A DNA stretch of 64,000 nucleotides from SB11 sp037968475 (GTDB taxonomy: Bacteria; Bacteroidota; Bacteroidia; UBA8524). Below are positions 43,146-51,870 of this stretch, one piece after another. A program made the translations under genes and the position numbers. The number at the start of each line of letters is the position of its first letter. The first letter of the stretch is position 1. The notes beneath the pieces were generated by a model, which did not search any database, was not told where the DNA came from, and worked only from the letters and a program-made list of their open reading frames with translations. The stretch is taken from positions 41,646-105,645 of the forward strand of contig JBBKVO010000052.1 of the NCBI GenBank assembly GCA_037968475.1, read 5' to 3'.

Positions 43146-43919
43146 ATGCCCAATATTTATAATTTTAATATAAGCCAACTACCCCAACGTACAGAAAAAC
43201 CTCGTAATTCAGGCCTTACTATGGTTATGGATAAAGGTTTAAGCTATAGGGAAGCAGAAGATTTTATTTCGTCATCAGAAACCTATATCGACCTACTTAA
43301 AATAGGTTTTGGTACATCAATAGTTACTCCCAATTTAGATAAAAAAATAGCCCTGTACCAAGAGGCAGGTATACCCGTATACTTTGGCGGTACTTTGTTT
43401 GAAGCCTTTGTGGCTCGTAACGATTTTAAATCGTACGTTGATTTGCTAAGAAAATATAAGTTGCAGCATTTAGAAATTTCTGATGGATCATTAGATATGA
43501 GCCAAGATGAAAAGTGCGACTATATACGCCAACTGGCAAACGATTATATCGTAATTTCGGAAGTAGGCTCAAAAGATGCTGAAAAAATTATCCCTCCCTA
43601 CAAATGGATTGATATGATGCAACGTGAAGTGGATGCAGGTGTATGGAAAGTAATTGCAGAAGCCCGCGAAAGCGGTAACGTAGGTATTTTTAGAGGTACG
43701 GGCGAAGTGCGCTCAGGTTTGGTTGAAGAAATATTAACCAAAATACCACAAGACAAAATAATTTGGGAAGCCCCACAAAAAGGCCAACAACTTTGGTTTA
43801 TAAAACAATACGGTGCTAATGTTAGCCTTGGTAACATACCACCACACGAGGTGATAGCCCTAGAAACTATGCGTATTGGCTTACGTGGAGATAGTTTCAG
43901 TTTTTATTTGGATAAATAA
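43146..43919 (+). CDS. Phosphosulfolactate synthase (ComA family)
   Basis: A 257-residue TIM-barrel protein. Landmarks: TMVMDKGLSYREAEDFI, YIDLLKIGFGTSIVTP, GIPVYFGGTLFEAF, LEISDGSLDM, VISEVGSKDAE and IIWEAPQKGQQLWFI followed by LGNIPPHEVIALETMRIGLRGD. The family adds sulfite to phosphoenolpyruvate, the first step of coenzyme M synthesis in archaea. In Bacteroidota, which do not make methane, the product may feed another sulfonate such as sulfolactate; that is inference. Confidence 0.9.
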   Translation: MPNIYNFNISQLPQRTEKPRNSGLTMVMDKGLSYREAEDFISSSETYIDLLKIGFGTSIVTPNLDKKIALYQEAGIPVYFGGTLFEAFVARNDFKSYVDLLRKYKLQHLEISDGSLDMSQDEKCDYIRQLANDYIVISEVGSKDAEKIIPPYKWIDMMQREVDAGVWKVIAEARESGNVGIFRGTGEVRSGLVEEILTKIPQDKIIWEAPQKGQQLWFIKQYGANVSLGNIPPHEVIALETMRIGLRGDSFSFYLDK

Positions 43920-43937
43920 TTTGATATTTGACTGATT

Positions 43938-44387
43938 ATGGCTCTTTTTGAACAGATAAGTAAAGATTTAATGGCATCGATGAAGGCGCGCGATACAGCA
44001 CGTACCCGCACACTTCAAAGTATAAAAGCATCAATGCTGGTGCTTAACACACAAGAGGGAAGAAAAACACCTCCTACTGATGATGAGTATCTAAAAGCCA
44101 TTCAAAAAATGGCAAAACAACGTAAAGACTCTTTAGAGATTTTTGAAACACAAAATCGTGAAGACCTTGCCATAAAAGAGCGCGAAGAACTTGTAATACT
44201 TGAAGAATATTTGCCCAAACAAATGGGTGAAGACGAAATACGAGCTATTTTGGTGAAAATAGTAGCCGATGCAGGTGCTAAAACTGCTGCCGATACAGGC
44301 AAAGTGATGCCATTGGCAATGAAAGAAATGGGTGGAAAAGCCGATGGTAAAACAATTTCGATTATATTGAAAGAGTTATTGCAATAA
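43938..44387 (+). CDS. GatB/YqeY domain protein
   Basis: A 149-residue helical protein. Landmarks: MKARDTARTRTLQSIKASM, AIQKMAKQRKDSLEIFETQNREDLAIKEREELVILEEYLPKQMGEDEI and GKVMPLAMKEMGGKADGKTIS. The domain matches the tRNA-binding tail of GatB amidotransferase subunits; the free-standing form has no settled role. Spaced 18 bases after the preceding gene and 7 before the receptor gene. Confidence 0.92.
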   Translation: MALFEQISKDLMASMKARDTARTRTLQSIKASMLVLNTQEGRKTPPTDDEYLKAIQKMAKQRKDSLEIFETQNREDLAIKEREELVILEEYLPKQMGEDEIRAILVKIVADAGAKTAADTGKVMPLAMKEMGGKADGKTISIILKELLQ

Positions 44388-44394
44388 AATTATT

Positions 44395-46923
44395 ATGAAA
44401 ATAAAAGTACTAAAAGCAGTGGCAGCACTGCTTTTTTTATTAATAAGCCCTTGCTTGTTTGCGCAGCAACTAGAAATTAAAGTATTTGAAGAAGGCACCA
44501 ACGTCAAGGTAGAACACTTCTTACTTAAAGGTTTTAGTAAAAACGAGCAAAAAACTTTTCCAAACCTTATTAATTATAGCACTTTCTCTCAGTACGACTC
44601 TGTTTTGGTACAGGCTTATGGTTATAATAATACTTGGATAAAATATTACACGCTATCGCCTGAATATCTTGCGGCCAATAAAGATAAAAATATTCTATTA
44701 AACGTTATTCTGAAACCACTGCTTACCGAAGTAAACGAGATAGTAATATCAGCAGGAAAGTTTGAGGAAAAGAAAAAAGATGTTGCACACCAAATTACCC
44801 TTATCAAGCAAAAAGATATAGAGTTTATGAGCCAATCAAACACCGGCGATGTATTGCAAAGCAGTGGCACAGTGTTGGTTCAAAAAAGTCAGCTAGGCGG
44901 AGGAAGTCCCATTATACGTGGTTTCGAGGCCAACAAAGTGCAGATAGTAATTGATGGTGTGCGATTAAACAACGCCATATTTCGCGGCGGGCACTTGCAA
45001 AATGTATTGCGCATGGATAATAATGCGTTGGAACGTGTGGAAGTGATACAAGGCGCGGGTAGTGTTATTTATGGTAGTGATGCACTAGGTGGCGTGATGC
45101 ACTTTGTAACCAAAAGCCCAAAACTGGCCGATACGGGTAAGGTGCTATTTATGGCAGGCGCAAATGCCCGCTATGGTACAGCCGCCAACGAGCTAACAGG
45201 TAGCTTAAACTTTAATATCGGATTTAAAAAAATAGCCTTTTTTACCAACTTATCGTATTCACAGTTGGGCGATTTAAGACAAGGTTCAGTGGGCATGAAT
45301 ACCGACCGTGAGAGCTGGAAACGCAACTACTACACCACACGGCTAAACGGCCGAGACACCATGCTAGTGAATAGTACCCCACTAACCCAACTAAATAGTG
45401 GTTATACACAGCTTGATGTTTTGCAAAAAGTGATTTACAAGCAAAGCGATAGGGTGCAACACGGCCTTAATTTTCAGTATAGTACCACAGGCGATGTGCC
45501 TCGCTACGATAGGCTTATGCAAACAGACTCGGCACAAAGTGCTAAGGTAGAGGCTAACCGTTTTATACGCGAAAATGCCACTACCAACAAATACCGCTAT
45601 GCCGAGTGGTATTATGGCCCCGAACAACGCTTGATGCTGGCCTATACCCTATCAACAAAAAGTTCTCCAATAAAACTTATCGATGGGGGCATTGGCTACA
45701 AATCATCAAAAATTACTGCCGCTTATCAAGATATTACCGAAAGTCGCCACTCACGCCGCTTTAACAAAAATACAAGGCAAGACAGGACTGAGAATGTAAA
45801 AGTAGCATCTATAAACGCCGATTTTCAAACCGTAAAAAGAAAAAATGAAATACGCTACGGGGGCGAAGTTATATACAACAAAGTAACTTCCACTGCTGTT
45901 GATATAGATATAAATACTAAGGCTGAAACTACTGCCTTTACACGTTACCCCGCAGGTGGAAGCAATATGGTATACAGTGCCCTATATGCGTCTCTTAATC
46001 GCGAATTGGGCAAAGGGTGGATACTAAACAGCGGATTGCGCCTCAATTCGGTTTCACTTTCAGCATCTTTTAACGATACAGCTTTAACCAAATTTCCTTT
46101 TACAGAAGCAAAGCAAAACAATATAGCATTAAATGGCAACTTGGGTGTAGTTTATAATACCCCAAAAGGTTGGCGATTTAGTACATTGGTATCCACAGGA
46201 TTTCGCGCACCAAACGTTGATGATTTGGGCAAAGTATTCGATTCTAGCCCCAACGATTCTATTGTTATTGTACCCAATCCAAATCTAAAACCAGAGTATA
46301 CGTATAATGCCGAGATTAGTATTGGCAAACTATTGGGTTCAAAAGCCAGCATTGAAGCAACAGCTTGGTACACACTGAACAAACAGGCCATAAGCACACA
46401 ACCCTTTAGCTATAATGGCAATAGTACCATTGTATATGATGGAGTAAGCAGCAAAGTATTTGCCAATCAAAACAATACCAGCGCATATTTATACGGAGCT
46501 TCAGTAGCTGCTAAATGGAATTTTTATAAGCACCTTACTTTTATTGGGACGGCCAACTATACCTACGGACGTTTAAAAACGGATAGTATACCCGCTCCGC
46601 TAGACCATATTGCACCATTGTTTGGCCGCACAGCAGTAAATTGGAAAAAGGAGGATATTGAAGTTGAATTGTTTTGCCTGTTTAATGCCGCCAAAAAACT
46701 AAAAGACTTTAGCCTTAACGGTGAAGATAATTACTATGGCTCTACCCTAAGCGGTATGCCTGCTTGGTATACAATAAACCTAAGAGCTGCCTATAAACTA
46801 AGCGACTTTAGTATGGTGCAGATAGCCGTAGAAAACATTTTAGATCAAAACTACCGCGTATTTGCATCGGGCATTAGTGCACCGGGTCGCAATGTGGTGG
46901 TTACATTAAGAGCTTGGTTATAA
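44395..46923 (+). CDS. TonB-dependent outer-membrane receptor
   Basis: An 842-residue protein with signal peptide MKIKVLKAVAALLFLLISPCLFAQ. The plug domain has NEIVISAGKFEEKKKDVAHQI, NTGDVLQSSGTVLVQKS, PIIRGFEANKVQIVIDGVRLNNAIF and VEVIQGAGSVIYGSDALGGVMHF. The rest is a long barrel ending ENILDQNYRVFASGISAPGRNVVVTLRAWL, with the aromatic-rich final strand. It imports a ligand (iron chelate, vitamin or sugar) using TonB energy. The sequence does not show which, and no SusD partner is adjacent. Confidence 0.92.
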   Translation: MKIKVLKAVAALLFLLISPCLFAQQLEIKVFEEGTNVKVEHFLLKGFSKNEQKTFPNLINYSTFSQYDSVLVQAYGYNNTWIKYYTLSPEYLAANKDKNILLNVILKPLLTEVNEIVISAGKFEEKKKDVAHQITLIKQKDIEFMSQSNTGDVLQSSGTVLVQKSQLGGGSPIIRGFEANKVQIVIDGVRLNNAIFRGGHLQNVLRMDNNALERVEVIQGAGSVIYGSDALGGVMHFVTKSPKLADTGKVLFMAGANARYGTAANELTGSLNFNIGFKKIAFFTNLSYSQLGDLRQGSVGMNTDRESWKRNYYTTRLNGRDTMLVNSTPLTQLNSGYTQLDVLQKVIYKQSDRVQHGLNFQYSTTGDVPRYDRLMQTDSAQSAKVEANRFIRENATTNKYRYAEWYYGPEQRLMLAYTLSTKSSPIKLIDGGIGYKSSKITAAYQDITESRHSRRFNKNTRQDRTENVKVASINADFQTVKRKNEIRYGGEVIYNKVTSTAVDIDINTKAETTAFTRYPAGGSNMVYSALYASLNRELGKGWILNSGLRLNSVSLSASFNDTALTKFPFTEAKQNNIALNGNLGVVYNTPKGWRFSTLVSTGFRAPNVDDLGKVFDSSPNDSIVIVPNPNLKPEYTYNAEISIGKLLGSKASIEATAWYTLNKQAISTQPFSYNGNSTIVYDGVSSKVFANQNNTSAYLYGASVAAKWNFYKHLTFIGTANYTYGRLKTDSIPAPLDHIAPLFGRTAVNWKKEDIEVELFCLFNAAKKLKDFSLNGEDNYYGSTLSGMPAWYTINLRAAYKLSDFSMVQIAVENILDQNYRVFASGISAPGRNVVVTLRAWL

Positions 46924-46930
46924 GTCTCCC

Positions 46931-47161
46931 CTATTCAGGGCTATTGGTATCGTTGTTGTTGTCGTCTTTTTTATCCTCTTTTTTGAATGAAGAAAACAAC
47001 AAACCGCCCATTAGCGCACCGTAAGCACTACTATTTAGTGGTTTTGAAGTAATGGCACAACTACCGCTATCACAACCTACAAAATTCCAATACAGCAATC
47101 CGCCAATAGCACCTACCACTACACCAACTATAACCCATTTATACTTTACAAAAAAATCCAT
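46931..47161 (-). CDS. Small membrane protein of DUF6132 type
   Basis: A 76-residue protein with two hydrophobic segments (WVIVGVVVGAIGGLLYWNFVGC and NSSAYGALMGGLLFSSF) separated by a CDSGSCAITSKPL loop. This is the DUF6132 layout with a Cys pair, common in Bacteroidota. An acidic/Asn tail ends it. Convergent with the receptor gene. Function is unknown. Confidence 0.75.
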   Translation of the reverse strand: MDFFVKYKWVIVGVVVGAIGGLLYWNFVGCDSGSCAITSKPLNSSAYGALMGGLLFSSFKKEDKKDDNNNDTNSPE

Positions 47162-47186
47162 ACTTATACAGTGTCAAAAAGTATGC

Positions 47187-48065
47187 CTATAGCACATTAT
47201 ACTTAATTAAGTACTCGGCAAGGTCTTGCGCAGGATTAAATACCCCTGTTGATGTAATATGTGTTTTCCCTGTCGGCATAATCTCAATTTTATATTTAAC
47301 CGATGCTACGCCATCATTAGTTGCTGTTGCTACTTTAACTTTATTCGACAAGAAAAAATCAAACACAGTAACCTTTTCGCCACCACTAATTGCAGTACGT
47401 TTTTCATAAAAACCAATTACTTTGTCATCTTGCCTAATTACATAGTTTTTTGCTTTAACTTTCCCTCTACGGTTGCGAACAACAGGAAGATATTGGCTCA
47501 TATCTTCTGATGAAGTATCAGTAGCTGCCTCCGCTTCTTCTTCATTTTGTACTGATGGTGTACTTTCAACTTCAGTAGTAGAATATTGTTGCGGATTGAC
47601 CTCATCATATATCAGTCGTAGTTTATTTACAGCATCAATATTTATATTATTATTTACAATTAAATTATTTACTGCAACAAACTCAGGTATATCGCCAATA
47701 GATTTTGAAGGAATATTCATTTTTTGCCCTATTGTAAGTAGGGTAAAACGGTAATAATTATCACCCGAAATATTGCCTATTGTTCTATCTATCTTATCAG
47801 GTTCTATTATATAAATTATTTCTTGTCCTTTTAGGTTTTTAATAACATACTCATCCCCTCCTTGATCTGATACCCTACGAGTTTTCATAAGGCTGTACGC
47901 ATCCCCTTTATAAAATATGGTGTCGTAAATAAGAAAAGTACTTTTATTTACTCTCGATTTATTTTTAAGCTCTGTTAACTCCTTTTCTTTATTTGCATCC
48001 AATTGAGCTATTGATGGTAAATAAAAAATTACTGCGGCAATAAATAATGTTAATTTTATTTTCAT
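47187..48065 (-). CDS. Exported protein, unknown function
   Basis: A 292-residue protein with signal peptide MKIKLTLFIAAVIFYLPSIAQ. The mature part has GDEYVIKNLKGQEIIYIIEPDK and later NYVIRQDDKVIGFYEKRTAISGGEKVTVFDFFLSNKVKVATATND, a repeated beta pattern. An acidic low-complexity stretch lies between (NEEEAEAATDTSSED). No catalytic or binding motif was recognised. Confidence 0.7.
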   Translation of the reverse strand: MKIKLTLFIAAVIFYLPSIAQLDANKEKELTELKNKSRVNKSTFLIYDTIFYKGDAYSLMKTRRVSDQGGDEYVIKNLKGQEIIYIIEPDKIDRTIGNISGDNYYRFTLLTIGQKMNIPSKSIGDIPEFVAVNNLIVNNNINIDAVNKLRLIYDEVNPQQYSTTEVESTPSVQNEEEAEAATDTSSEDMSQYLPVVRNRRGKVKAKNYVIRQDDKVIGFYEKRTAISGGEKVTVFDFFLSNKVKVATATNDGVASVKYKIEIMPTGKTHITSTGVFNPAQDLAEYLIKYNVL

Positions 48066-48097
48066 GGAAATATTTTTATCAAAAATAAGTATAATTA

Positions 48098-49432
48098 TTA
48101 TCTCAAAAAAAGCATACGCTGCCCTAATTGGCTTTCATCAATAGTACCATTATTATAGGCCAAATGTCCATTAACAAAGGTGTGGGTGATGCTTGCTCCA
48201 AAGGTGTGTCCTTCAAACGGGCTCCAGCCGCATTTGTACCAAATATTCTCTTTAGTAACTTTAGTAGGTTTGTTGGCATCCACCAAAACAAGGTCGGCGT
48301 GGTATCCTTCACGTATATACCCGCGCCTATCAATATTAAACATATCGGCTACATTGTGGCTCATTTTCTGCGCCACCAACTCTAAACTTATTTTTCCTTG
48401 AAGATAAAAATCAAACATGGCCAATACCGAGTGCTGTACCAATGGCCCTCCAGACGGTGCTTTTAGGTACGACTGCTCTTTTTCTTCAATTGTATGCGGC
48501 GCGTGGTCGGTAGCAATCACATCTATTCTACCATCAAGCACAGCCTGAAAAATGGCCTCCCTATCACTGGCTTTTTTCACCGCAGGATTCCATTTTATAA
48601 AATTGCCTTTCGTTTCATAGTCTTCATCACTAAACCAAAGGTGATGTATGCAGGCTTCAGCAGTTATTTGCTTTTCTTTTAAGGGCTTGGTATTATCAAA
48701 CAAAGCCAATTCTTCTTCGGTAGATATATGCAAAATATGCAGGCGCGTGCCGTGCTTTTTTGCCAACTCTACTGCATACGATGACGACTTGTAACAAGCC
48801 TCTCTGCTGCGTATCAGTGGATGGTATTTGGCAGGAATATCATCGCCAAACTGTTGTTTATACCTTTCCAGATTAGTTTTTATCATGGGGTCGTCCTCGC
48901 AATGCGTAGCTATAAGCATACCCGCATTAGCAAATAGTGATTCTAACGCACCATTATCCACCAACATATCTCCAGTTGATGAACCCATAAAAATTTTCAG
49001 TCCGCAAACATTCTTAGGGTCAACCTTGTGCACCTCAGCAATATTATTGCTGTTTGATGAGCCCATATAAAACGAGTAATTGGCCAGCGAACACTCTGCT
49101 GCACGACTATATTTTTCTTCTAACAAATCATACGTAACAGCCCCCGGCACAGTGTTGGGCATTTCCATATACGAGGTTACACCACCTGCAACGGCGGCCT
49201 TTGCCTCTGTATATATTTCACCTTTATGGGTAAGTCCAGGTTCGCGAAAATGTACTTGATCATCAATAGCACCGGGTAGCAAAAAGTGCCCTTTAGCATC
49301 AATTATTTGACCATTTTCATGACTAATATCGCTGCCAATTTTGGCTATAAAAGTATCTTCTATCAGTACATCGCCCTCATAAATTTTTCCTTCGTTTACA
49401 ATTCGGGCGTTTTTTATCAGGTATGTTTTCAT
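48098..49432 (-). CDS. pyrC: Dihydroorotase
   Basis: A 444-residue cytoplasmic amidohydrolase of pyrimidine synthesis; it closes carbamoyl-aspartate to dihydroorotate. Zinc-site landmarks: DDQVHFREPGLTHKGEI, MIATHCEDDPMI, RLHILHISTEEEL and VIATDHAPHTIEEKE. The post-catalytic signature is GLVQHSVLAMFDF-like (GPLVQHSVLAMFD). The carbamylated lysine position lies in CGLKIFMGSS. The allantoinase family is similar; the motif order favours dihydroorotase. Confidence 0.92.
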   Translation of the reverse strand: MKTYLIKNARIVNEGKIYEGDVLIEDTFIAKIGSDISHENGQIIDAKGHFLLPGAIDDQVHFREPGLTHKGEIYTEAKAAVAGGVTSYMEMPNTVPGAVTYDLLEEKYSRAAECSLANYSFYMGSSNSNNIAEVHKVDPKNVCGLKIFMGSSTGDMLVDNGALESLFANAGMLIATHCEDDPMIKTNLERYKQQFGDDIPAKYHPLIRSREACYKSSSYAVELAKKHGTRLHILHISTEEELALFDNTKPLKEKQITAEACIHHLWFSDEDYETKGNFIKWNPAVKKASDREAIFQAVLDGRIDVIATDHAPHTIEEKEQSYLKAPSGGPLVQHSVLAMFDFYLQGKISLELVAQKMSHNVADMFNIDRRGYIREGYHADLVLVDANKPTKVTKENIWYKCGWSPFEGHTFGASITHTFVNGHLAYNNGTIDESQLGQRMLFLR

Positions 49433-49464
49433 GTGCTAGCTATATATCGCTTCGAAGTTAGTTT

Positions 49465-49472
49465 TATCTTTG
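49465..49472 (+). promoter_or_regulatory. -7 promoter box deciding the NUDIX start
   Basis: TATCTTTG is an exact TAnnTTTG match. Transcription would begin about 7 bases later, so the ATG at 49493 is more likely the start than the one at 49475. Confidence 0.45.
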
Positions 49473-49492
49473 GAATGAAAACAAATACGATT

Positions 49493-49936
49493 ATGGAAAA
49501 TATTAACCATTTTAATATACGTGTTTATGGATTGCTGTTGGAAAACAACAGATTGCTTATTGAAGACCAAGAGTATAAAAAACGTGATATAACAAAATTT
49601 CCGGGTGGAGGGCTACATTTTGGCGAAGGCACTATTGAATGTTTGCAACGCGAGCTAAAAGAGGAGCTGAATATGGAAATAGAAGTAATGGAACATTTTT
49701 ATACTACCGATTTTTATCAGCGGAGCACATTTAAAGAGAGCGACCAAGTTATCTCTATTTATTATTTCATAAAACGACAATACCCCCAACAACCTATAAA
49801 CTATAGTTGGCAAGAGGTTGCCAACGAACAAAAAGTAAAATTTAGATGGGTGGATATAAAAGATTTCACAGAAGATACTGTTACTTTTCCTATTGATAAA
49901 AAGGTGGCTAAAATGTTGCTGAATAATTTGAGATAG
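49493..49936 (+). CDS. NUDIX hydrolase
   Basis: A 147-residue protein. The Nudix box is GGLHFGEGTIECLQRELKEELNM, matching Gx5Ex7REUxEExxU, preceded by FNIRVYGLLLENNRLLIEDQ. It hydrolyses a nucleoside diphosphate linked to another moiety; the substrate is not shown. The TAG stop is followed, in the same frame and after one codon, by the TTG-started membrane protein, so the two are co-transcribed. Confidence 0.88.
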   Translation: MENINHFNIRVYGLLLENNRLLIEDQEYKKRDITKFPGGGLHFGEGTIECLQRELKEELNMEIEVMEHFYTTDFYQRSTFKESDQVISIYYFIKRQYPQQPINYSWQEVANEQKVKFRWVDIKDFTEDTVTFPIDKKVAKMLLNNLR

Positions 49937-49939
49937 AGC

Positions 49940-51505
49940 TTGAAAGGACTTAGCCAAAATAATAAAATAGCACTATTTGTATTGCTGCTTTGTGCAGGCT
50001 TTTTGCGCTTATATGCCCCTTTGCAATACCCACTGGCCATTAATCAGGATGAGCTAAACAATATATACGATGGCTGGAGTATAGCCCAAACAGGGCAAGA
50101 CCGTTGGCAAACCCCAAACCCTTTTATAGTGCGCGGCTTGGGCGATGGTGATAACCGCCCCGCCTTGCAAGCCTATATAATTGCCGCAGTTTTTAAAGTA
50201 ACGGGGTATAATGTGTCCGTTGGACGTGGTATAAATGCTGTATTGGCCTTGCTTTCGTTGTACTTATTGTTTCTATTTCTAAAAAATAGTTTTGATATAA
50301 AAACGGCTTTCGTTGGGCTTGCTATTGGTATATTTTCGCCGTGGCACATTCTATTCTCGCGCATGGCACACGAGGGAGCTGTATTGCCTTTTTTATTTTC
50401 CATTTTGATTTTATACCTGTGGCAAAAAAACAGAGCCGCTAACTATACCCATCGTTTAGGCATATTTATTTTAGCCCTTGTAGTGGGGTTTAGTGCCAAT
50501 GCCTACCAAGCCTCAAAAATTAGTGCACTACTGTTTTGCCTTGTTATAACAATTGATGTATGGCTAAAGCAAAAGAAAACAGTACCTATACTACTTATTG
50601 GCTTAGGTAGTTTTTTGGGCGCATTGCCACAACTGTATACCCTGTGGGCAAACCCTGATGCTTTTTTTGCCCGTGCCCAAACCCAAACCATAGCTTTTAA
50701 TAGCCTTAGCAGCATGGGTGTTTTGTTGCGCAATTTTGCACTAAACTTTGAACCTGTTTACCTATTTTTTTCATCGGGAGAGCATAACAACCTAAGCATA
50801 TACCGCCTATACCCTGTTGAAACAGCATTTTTTTATATCGGGTTAATTTTATTGGTGGTAAACTATAAAAAACTCAATGCAAAATTTCCACTGGGTTATA
50901 TTGCCTTTGCAGTGTTTGCAGTGGTACTACCTGCCGCGCTCACCTTTGCAAATCCAAGTGCACTAAGGGCTTCGGGGTTTGTTATCCTCGCTCCTATCTG
51001 TACAGCTTTGGGTTGGGTGTTTTGTATTGGTTTTATAAAGAATAAAAGGGCAACGCAAACAGCCAACTATATAGGTTTGGCTTTACTGATAGCTTATTTC
51101 AGCTATACAGCATACGGCTACCACCAATCGCTTGATTTGCGCAACCGCAACCAACAGCATTATTTAGTATCCGCCTATCAAAAACTAAACGATTATAAAG
51201 ACAATTACTCCAAAATATTTATAGAGAATACAACGGGCGAAAGCTATTTGTACCTTATTTCTTTTTGCAATATTGAACCAAAGGAATTTCAGACCATGCA
51301 AAAAGACTATGCTAAAATGGAGTTTGACAATTTTAGAAGTTTGGGTAAATACCATTTTGTAAAGGCTGAAAATTTACCCCAAAGTATAGAGCAAATAGCA
51401 CCCAACGATAGGGTTTTGATAGTATCACAAACAAAGTTTGAGGGCTTAAAAATGATAGATAGCAGCGATTTTGCTTACCCTCATTTCTACTTAATGGAGC
51501 ATTAA
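49940..51505 (+). CDS. GT39/PMT-like polytopic glycosyltransferase
   Basis: A 521-residue membrane protein. The start codon must be TTG (49940), because an in-frame stop (the NUDIX TAG) lies only two codons upstream and no ATG fits. At least ten hydrophobic spans follow. The first loop, YPLAINQDELNNIYDGWSIAQTGQD, has the acidic pair expected of PMT/ArnT-type lipid-sugar transferases. SPWHILFSRMAHEGAVL is also family-like. A C-terminal soluble tail follows. The acceptor is unknown. Confidence 0.75.
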   Translation: MKGLSQNNKIALFVLLLCAGFLRLYAPLQYPLAINQDELNNIYDGWSIAQTGQDRWQTPNPFIVRGLGDGDNRPALQAYIIAAVFKVTGYNVSVGRGINAVLALLSLYLLFLFLKNSFDIKTAFVGLAIGIFSPWHILFSRMAHEGAVLPFLFSILILYLWQKNRAANYTHRLGIFILALVVGFSANAYQASKISALLFCLVITIDVWLKQKKTVPILLIGLGSFLGALPQLYTLWANPDAFFARAQTQTIAFNSLSSMGVLLRNFALNFEPVYLFFSSGEHNNLSIYRLYPVETAFFYIGLILLVVNYKKLNAKFPLGYIAFAVFAVVLPAALTFANPSALRASGFVILAPICTALGWVFCIGFIKNKRATQTANYIGLALLIAYFSYTAYGYHQSLDLRNRNQQHYLVSAYQKLNDYKDNYSKIFIENTTGESYLYLISFCNIEPKEFQTMQKDYAKMEFDNFRSLGKYHFVKAENLPQSIEQIAPNDRVLIVSQTKFEGLKMIDSSDFAYPHFYLMEH

Positions 51506-51870
51506 ACGTTATTCCACTCCAACTCAAAAGCCGAATACTCTATTATTGAATTGGCAATGGGTGGTTTGCGTTTTTTAATTTTCAGTTTAATGTTCTCTAC
51601 CCCTTTTGTGCTTTGGGTAATAGCCGCAATTATTTTGTGTGCTACAGTCTCCAATAGGTTTTCAGGCTCTTGCATCACCTTAGCAATAATAGTATATACC
51701 TTTTCGTAGTCAATAGTATCATTAATACTACTCAACTCATTTTCAGCGTAATGTTTGGTGATAAACACATCCACCCAAAAGGTATTGCCTTTTTCGCGTT
51801 CAAAATCATAAATGCCGTGTCGGGCAAAAAATTCAATCCCTTCAAGAGAAACTGTACCTTTAGTTTTCAT
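51502..51870 (-). CDS. folB: Dihydroneopterin aldolase
   Basis: A 122-residue enzyme of folate synthesis, splitting dihydroneopterin. Landmarks: VSLEGIEFFARHGIYDFEREKGNTFWVDV with the catalytic Glu region, SSINDTIDYEKVYTII, LLETVAHKIIAAI and KLKIKKRKPPI. The 3' end overlaps the convergent glycosyltransferase by four bases. The start overlaps the recJ end by 11 bases. Confidence 0.92.
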   Translation of the reverse strand: MKTKGTVSLEGIEFFARHGIYDFEREKGNTFWVDVFITKHYAENELSSINDTIDYEKVYTIIAKVMQEPENLLETVAHKIIAAITQSTKGVENIKLKIKKRKPPIANSIIEYSAFELEWNNV

